A stretch of DNA of 41,149 bases, from contig JAFVTI010000032.1 in the NCBI GenBank assembly GCA_017503325.1, positions 1 to 41,149 of the forward strand. The letters are read 5' to 3'. The DNA comes from Clostridia bacterium (GTDB taxonomy: Bacteria > Bacillota > Clostridia > Oscillospirales > CAG-272). The position numbers were made by a program, and so were the translations under genes. Positions within the stretch are counted from its first letter, which is position 1, and the number at the start of each line of letters is the position of its first letter. The notes beneath the pieces are model-generated. The model did not search any database. It worked only from the letters and a program-made list of their open reading frames with translations, and was not told the origin of the DNA. Of the stretch, positions 38,522 through 41,149 are shown in pieces.

Positions 38522-38862
38522 AATAAGGATTTTTCGCACCTCGAAAAAATTGACATATTTTGTTATGATGCTATCACATAAGGACAAGTTTTGATAAAAG
38601 CAATAAAAACACAAAAATAATAAGTAAAAAACAAGAACATGCTGCATTTATATTATACACCTCGAAGCCTGAATTCGAGGTGTAATTTTTTGCTATATTC
38701 CAATTGAAGCACTTATACTAATACCCAAAAGCACGCCAAATGTTAACAAATTGTAAATATACAGTTCCCCTCCCGAAAAAATGTCACGCGCGGCTTTTGT
38801 CATTTGTTTGTTTATATGAAGTCCGCACAATTGGGCTAAAAAAACAGAAAGGAGAATACGTT
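38522..38862. other. AT-rich junction region downstream of the broken cotJC
   Basis: No gene of normal length is seen. It contains CGCACCTCGAA at 38,535, a possible promoter TTGACA at 38,550 with a weak TATCAC box, and a terminator at 38,657. That combination could make a short untranslated RNA of about 110 bases. The remaining 170 bases hold only the ribosome binding site region of the RepA-like gene. Confidence 0.4.
38657..38692 (+). terminator. Rho-independent terminator in the junction region
   Basis: A perfect 11-bp stem TACACCTCGAA/TTCGAGGTGTA with a 7-base loop, followed by ATTTTTT. Confidence 0.85.
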
Positions 38863-39930
38863 ATGAGTATTCAACACGCAGAAGAGCGCTCTGCGTTCTT
38901 CACCAACCAACCGCACGCCCCAACTCGTCTTACCGAGTCCCAAGCCCCCTTCCCCCATTCCCAAACCAGCTATTCCACGTTGGAGCTCTGCTCCGCAGAT
39001 CTGCCCCCTGTTTCCTATCTGGTTGACAACATCATAGGTACAGGATTAGCACTGCTGGCCGGCCCGCCCAAAAGTGGCAAGTCCTGCCTCTGCATGGCAC
39101 TCGCAGATGCAGTTGCGAACGGAAAGCCGTTTTTGAATGCGAAGGCAACATACGGAGAGGTGTTATACTTCACCTTCGAGGACACCTTTTCGCGAGTAAA
39201 AGAGCGCGTAATGCAGATGAATCTTACGCCCTCAGCCAAATGCCATATCATCACGCAACAGTACACTCTGGCCAACGGTCTTCTCGAATGTATACGGAAC
39301 TTCAAGTCCAATCATCCCGGTCTTGTGCTCGTCATCATCGACACGCTGCAATGGATTCGCGATCCTTCGCGTAAAATGTCTTATGGAAACGATGTGGACG
39401 AGCTCGCGACTCTAAAACAGCTTGCTCATGAGCTTAGCGTTAACATTCTTGTCGTACATCACACCCGAAAGGGTTCAGCAGACTGCAATCCCTTAGAGAG
39501 AGTATCGGGTACAACGGGACTCACCGGTACCGCCGATACCATTCTCATCCTGGAACGCAGTTTTAAGTCCGCTAAAGCTGAGTTGCAATGCGTTGGCAAG
39601 GATATTGGCGCCATTGATCTTTCGCTGTCTTTCGAGCCGGACACACTCACATTTGATATGTCCGAGAAGGACGCCTACAACTGTGCCCTTCCGCCCCAAA
39701 TCGCTCGATTGATTGAAACCGTTTTGTCCACTGGTGGCTTCAACGGAAGCAACGATGAGTTTGCAAATTGGCTCAGCGAACATATTGATCCAAATATTAG
39801 CATCAGCCGCATGAGGCAACTAACGTCGCAGTATTCAGAGGTGCTAAATTCATTGGGCATTTCAGTGAAAGGTTATCGCTCAGCAGCGACGCGCAGTGTG
39901 ACAATCAGCTATACAGCGCCATTAAACTAA
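38863..39930 (+). CDS. RepA-like AAA ATPase (AAA_25, plasmid/phage replication helicase)
   Basis: This 355-residue RecA-fold ATPase has Walker A GPPKSGKS at 67-74, a TFED segment near 104, Walker B LVLVIID at 154-160 and the VVHHTRKGS motif at 197-205. These are the order and spacing of RepA/RSF1010-type hexameric helicases and of phage replication ATPases. GLTGTADTILILER follows. The last 70 residues are probably a winged helix. AGAAAGGAG precedes ATG 38863. It probably helps replicate an integrated phage-like or plasmid-like element. Inverted TGTCA repeats follow immediately. Confidence 0.82.
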   Translation: MSIQHAEERSAFFTNQPHAPTRLTESQAPFPHSQTSYSTLELCSADLPPVSYLVDNIIGTGLALLAGPPKSGKSCLCMALADAVANGKPFLNAKATYGEVLYFTFEDTFSRVKERVMQMNLTPSAKCHIITQQYTLANGLLECIRNFKSNHPGLVLVIIDTLQWIRDPSRKMSYGNDVDELATLKQLAHELSVNILVVHHTRKGSADCNPLERVSGTTGLTGTADTILILERSFKSAKAELQCVGKDIGAIDLSLSFEPDTLTFDMSEKDAYNCALPPQIARLIETVLSTGGFNGSNDEFANWLSEHIDPNISISRMRQLTSQYSEVLNSLGISVKGYRSAATRSVTISYTAPLN

Positions 39931-39943
39931 CAAGGCATATGTA

Positions 39944-40004
39944 GTGTGTCATTTCTGTCATTGTGTCATTTAGCTACCTGGTGACACAATGACATAGTGA
40001 CACC
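39944..40004. repeat. Inverted TGTCA repeat array beside the RepA-like gene
   Basis: A perfect 13-bp inverted repeat TGTCATTGTGTCA (39956-39968) and its complement (39982-39994) flank a 13-base loop. Additional GTGTCATT and AGTGACAC half-copies lie just outside. No T-run follows, so it is more like an iteron or origin/operator array than a terminator. Confidence 0.6.
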
Positions 40005-40021
40005 TCATATACGATTTATGC

Positions 40022-40052
40022 CCGGGGCGCATTGCAACCGCAATAGCCCCGG
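40022..40052 (+). terminator. GC-rich hairpin before the lysin remnant
   Basis: Stem CCGGGGC/GCCCCGG with an inner ATTGC/GCAAT pair, followed by ACTTCTTC. Possibly a terminator of the RepA-like transcript, though the T-run is poor. Confidence 0.45.
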
Positions 40053-40080
40053 ACTTCTTCATTGGAAATCGGAATATGAC

Positions 40081-40451
40081 GAACAGTCTTCCGCCAATCC
40101 AATGACCCATACCGCGAATCTCGTCAGAAGTTTGCTTACCAGAGCGGCTCCGATCCGAAATTCATAGATTCCGAGCTAGTGGAGGTATTGCAAAAAATCC
40201 GCACGCATTTCGGACGGGCTGTGACAATTACATCAGCTTACCGCACACCGACGCACAACAAAAGCGTGGGAGGGACGACCTATTCACAACACCAGTACGG
40301 CAAAGCGGCGGATATAAAGATCGCAGGGGTGTCCCCGAAAAAGGTAGCGGCGTATGCCGAAACACTGCTTCCCCGCTCCGGCGGTATTGGAATTTACAAT
40401 ACGTTTACGCATATCGACGTCCGCGCCACCAAATCCCGCTGGAATGGATAA
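40081..40451 (+). pseudogene. Peptidase M15 (VanY-like) endolysin, N-terminally truncated
   Basis: An open frame without an ATG runs from 40081. Recognisable family sequence starts near GSDPKFIDSELVEVLQKI and continues through ITSAYRTPTHN, YSQHQYGKAADIKI (zinc His and Asp), GGIGIYNTF and THIDVR (zinc His), ending RWNG. The zinc ligands are intact. The usual N-terminus with a start codon and a REFxCKDGSD block is degraded (RQKFAYQSGSD). GTG 40179 could give a 90-residue product. These enzymes cut D-Ala peptide links in peptidoglycan and are common phage lysins. Confidence 0.7.
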
Positions 40452-40457
40452 ACAAAC

Positions 40458-40487
40458 GCCCCCGATTGCTCGGGGGCTAGTTGTTTT
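40458..40487. terminator. Terminator between lysin remnant and repeat-protein gene
   Basis: GCCCCCGA-TTGC-TCGGGGGC, followed by TAGTTGTTTT on the plus strand and GTTTGTTTATC on the minus strand. It serves two converging genes. Confidence 0.7.
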
Positions 40488-40501
40488 GCATCATCTGCAG
40501 G

Positions 40502-41149
40502 TTAGCGTCGACGCCAGTGATACCTGGAATTGAATCGTAAACGTTCGGCTGCTTTTTTGGTGGAACTTAAAGTAAGTGGCGATATATCCTCTACCCACCC
40601 AGAGGAGAGGGGCCACGCCTGCCAACCATGGACGTTGGCAAAGTCAACACTAGTCAAACTGCTACAACCACTGAACGCCCTCTCGGAAATGGAAGTGACA
40701 TTACGTGGAATGTTAATGCTTATCAGACTGGTGCAATCATAGAATGCTTCTGCTCCAATGGAAGTGACACTATCGGGAAGGGTAATGCTTGTCAAACTGG
40801 TGCAACCATAGAAAGACTTAGAGCCAATATATTCAACACCATCGGGGATGGCAACACTTGTCAGACTGGTGCAACCTCGGAATGTACCTCCGTCAATGCC
40901 CTCGACGCCGTTCCCGATAGTCACGCTCGTTAGACTGGTGCAACCTTGAAACACATAACCGTCCATGCGAGTTACGCTATCAGGTATTGTAATGCTCGTC
41001 AGACTGGTGCAACCATGGAACGCATGCTCGCAGATTTGGGTTACGCTATCAGGTATTGTAATGCTCGTCAGACTGGTGCAACCGGAGAAAGCTGAATAAC
41101 CAATGCTAGTCACACTATCGGGAATGGTAATGCTTGTTAGACTGGTGCA
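40502..41149 (-). CDS. BspA-type leucine-rich repeat protein (partial, 5' end outside)
   Basis: The frame runs from the right edge to TAA 40502. At least seven 23-residue repeats of the LRR_5 (Treponema/BspA) type are visible, consensus CTSLTSITIPDSVTSIGxxAF, encoded by near-identical 69-bp DNA units. The tail (SLTSVDFANVHGW ... SSTKKAAERLRFNSRYHWRRR) is typical of the end of such proteins. They are usually secreted or surface adhesins; the signal region is outside the window. The near-identical units suggest recent expansion or recombination. Confidence 0.85.
   Translation of the reverse strand, partial: CTSLTSITIPDSVTSIGYSAFSGCTSLTSITIPDSVTQICEHAFHGCTSLTSITIPDSVTRMDGYVFQGCTSLTSVTIGNGVEGIDGGTFRGCTSLTSVAIPDGVEYIGSKSFYGCTSLTSITLPDSVTSIGAEAFYDCTSLISINIPRNVTSISERAFSGCSSLTSVDFANVHGWQAWPLSSGWVEDISPLTLSSTKKAAERLRFNSRYHWRRR

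Noticed and set aside
40690..41149. Regular 69-bp repeats considered as a CRISPR or satellite array
   Set aside because: Spacing is exactly 23 codons, the frame is open throughout and the translation gives BspA-type leucine-rich repeats. There are no unique spacers.

Overview
The window looks like a Gram-positive, spore-forming member of the Clostridia, probably an uncultured gut Oscillospiraceae-like or related lineage. The evidence is spore-coat genes cotJA, cotJB and cotJC, a tryptophan T-box leader, an RsgI-like lipoprotein, a dockerin-bearing lipoprotein, AGGAGG ribosome binding sites and sigma-A promoters with 17-base spacers. The taxonomy is inferred from gene content only.

Positions 1-11,400 are one end of an integrative conjugative-type element read leftward on the minus strand. 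It carries a Tad-like prepilin peptidase, two tandem small pilin-like genes, a SpoVG-family protein and a long chain of overlapping accessory genes. These include YodL+DUF3846, DUF3849, two AbrB-like regulators, an adenine and a cytosine DNA methyltransferase, DUF3789, an Api92-like protein, DUF4314, an ADP-ribosyltransferase-like protein and several unknowns. The Shine-Dalgarno site of the next gene is often encoded inside the end of the previous one. The chain starts behind two 28-bp palindromes. Just to the right is tRNA-Gln, whose 3' end faces the element and could be its integration site. No integrase is visible.

Positions 11,588-12,255 hold tRNA-Gln(CUG), tRNA-Arg(CCG) and two 130-bp tandem repeats, each ending in an imitation of the tRNA-Arg 3' end. 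Positions 12,270-17,000 are a minus-strand operon of two Gfo/Idh/MocA oxidoreductases, a TIM-barrel isomerase, nagB and nagA. A divergent promoter drives an alpha/beta hydrolase and an AAC(3)-family acetyltransferase. Positions 18,700-22,700 carry a Nudix hydrolase, a broken REP-associated transposase with REP-type palindromes, a tandem pair of membrane proteins preceded by the fossil end of a third copy, and the RsgI-like lipoprotein. Next come a T-box-controlled TrpB2 and a minus-strand run of pepT, tdk, udk, the transglutaminase-dockerin lipoprotein and a GH106-like glycosidase.

Positions 31,500-34,400 read rightward: luxS and mtnN (SAH recycling and AI-2 synthesis), a TIM-barrel-like protein and an orphan phage-type protein. 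A minus-strand trio follows (CrtO-like acyltransferase, PlsC-like acyltransferase, membrane GT2), probably making a membrane glycolipid. The cotJABC operon then runs rightward, but cotJC stops matching its family near 38,473. The remaining 2.7 kb holds a RepA-like ATPase, an inverted-repeat array, an N-terminally truncated M15 lysin and the end of a BspA-type leucine-rich-repeat gene running off the window. The cotJ operon therefore appears to be interrupted by foreign DNA. Family names come from memory of sequence patterns; no searches were run.
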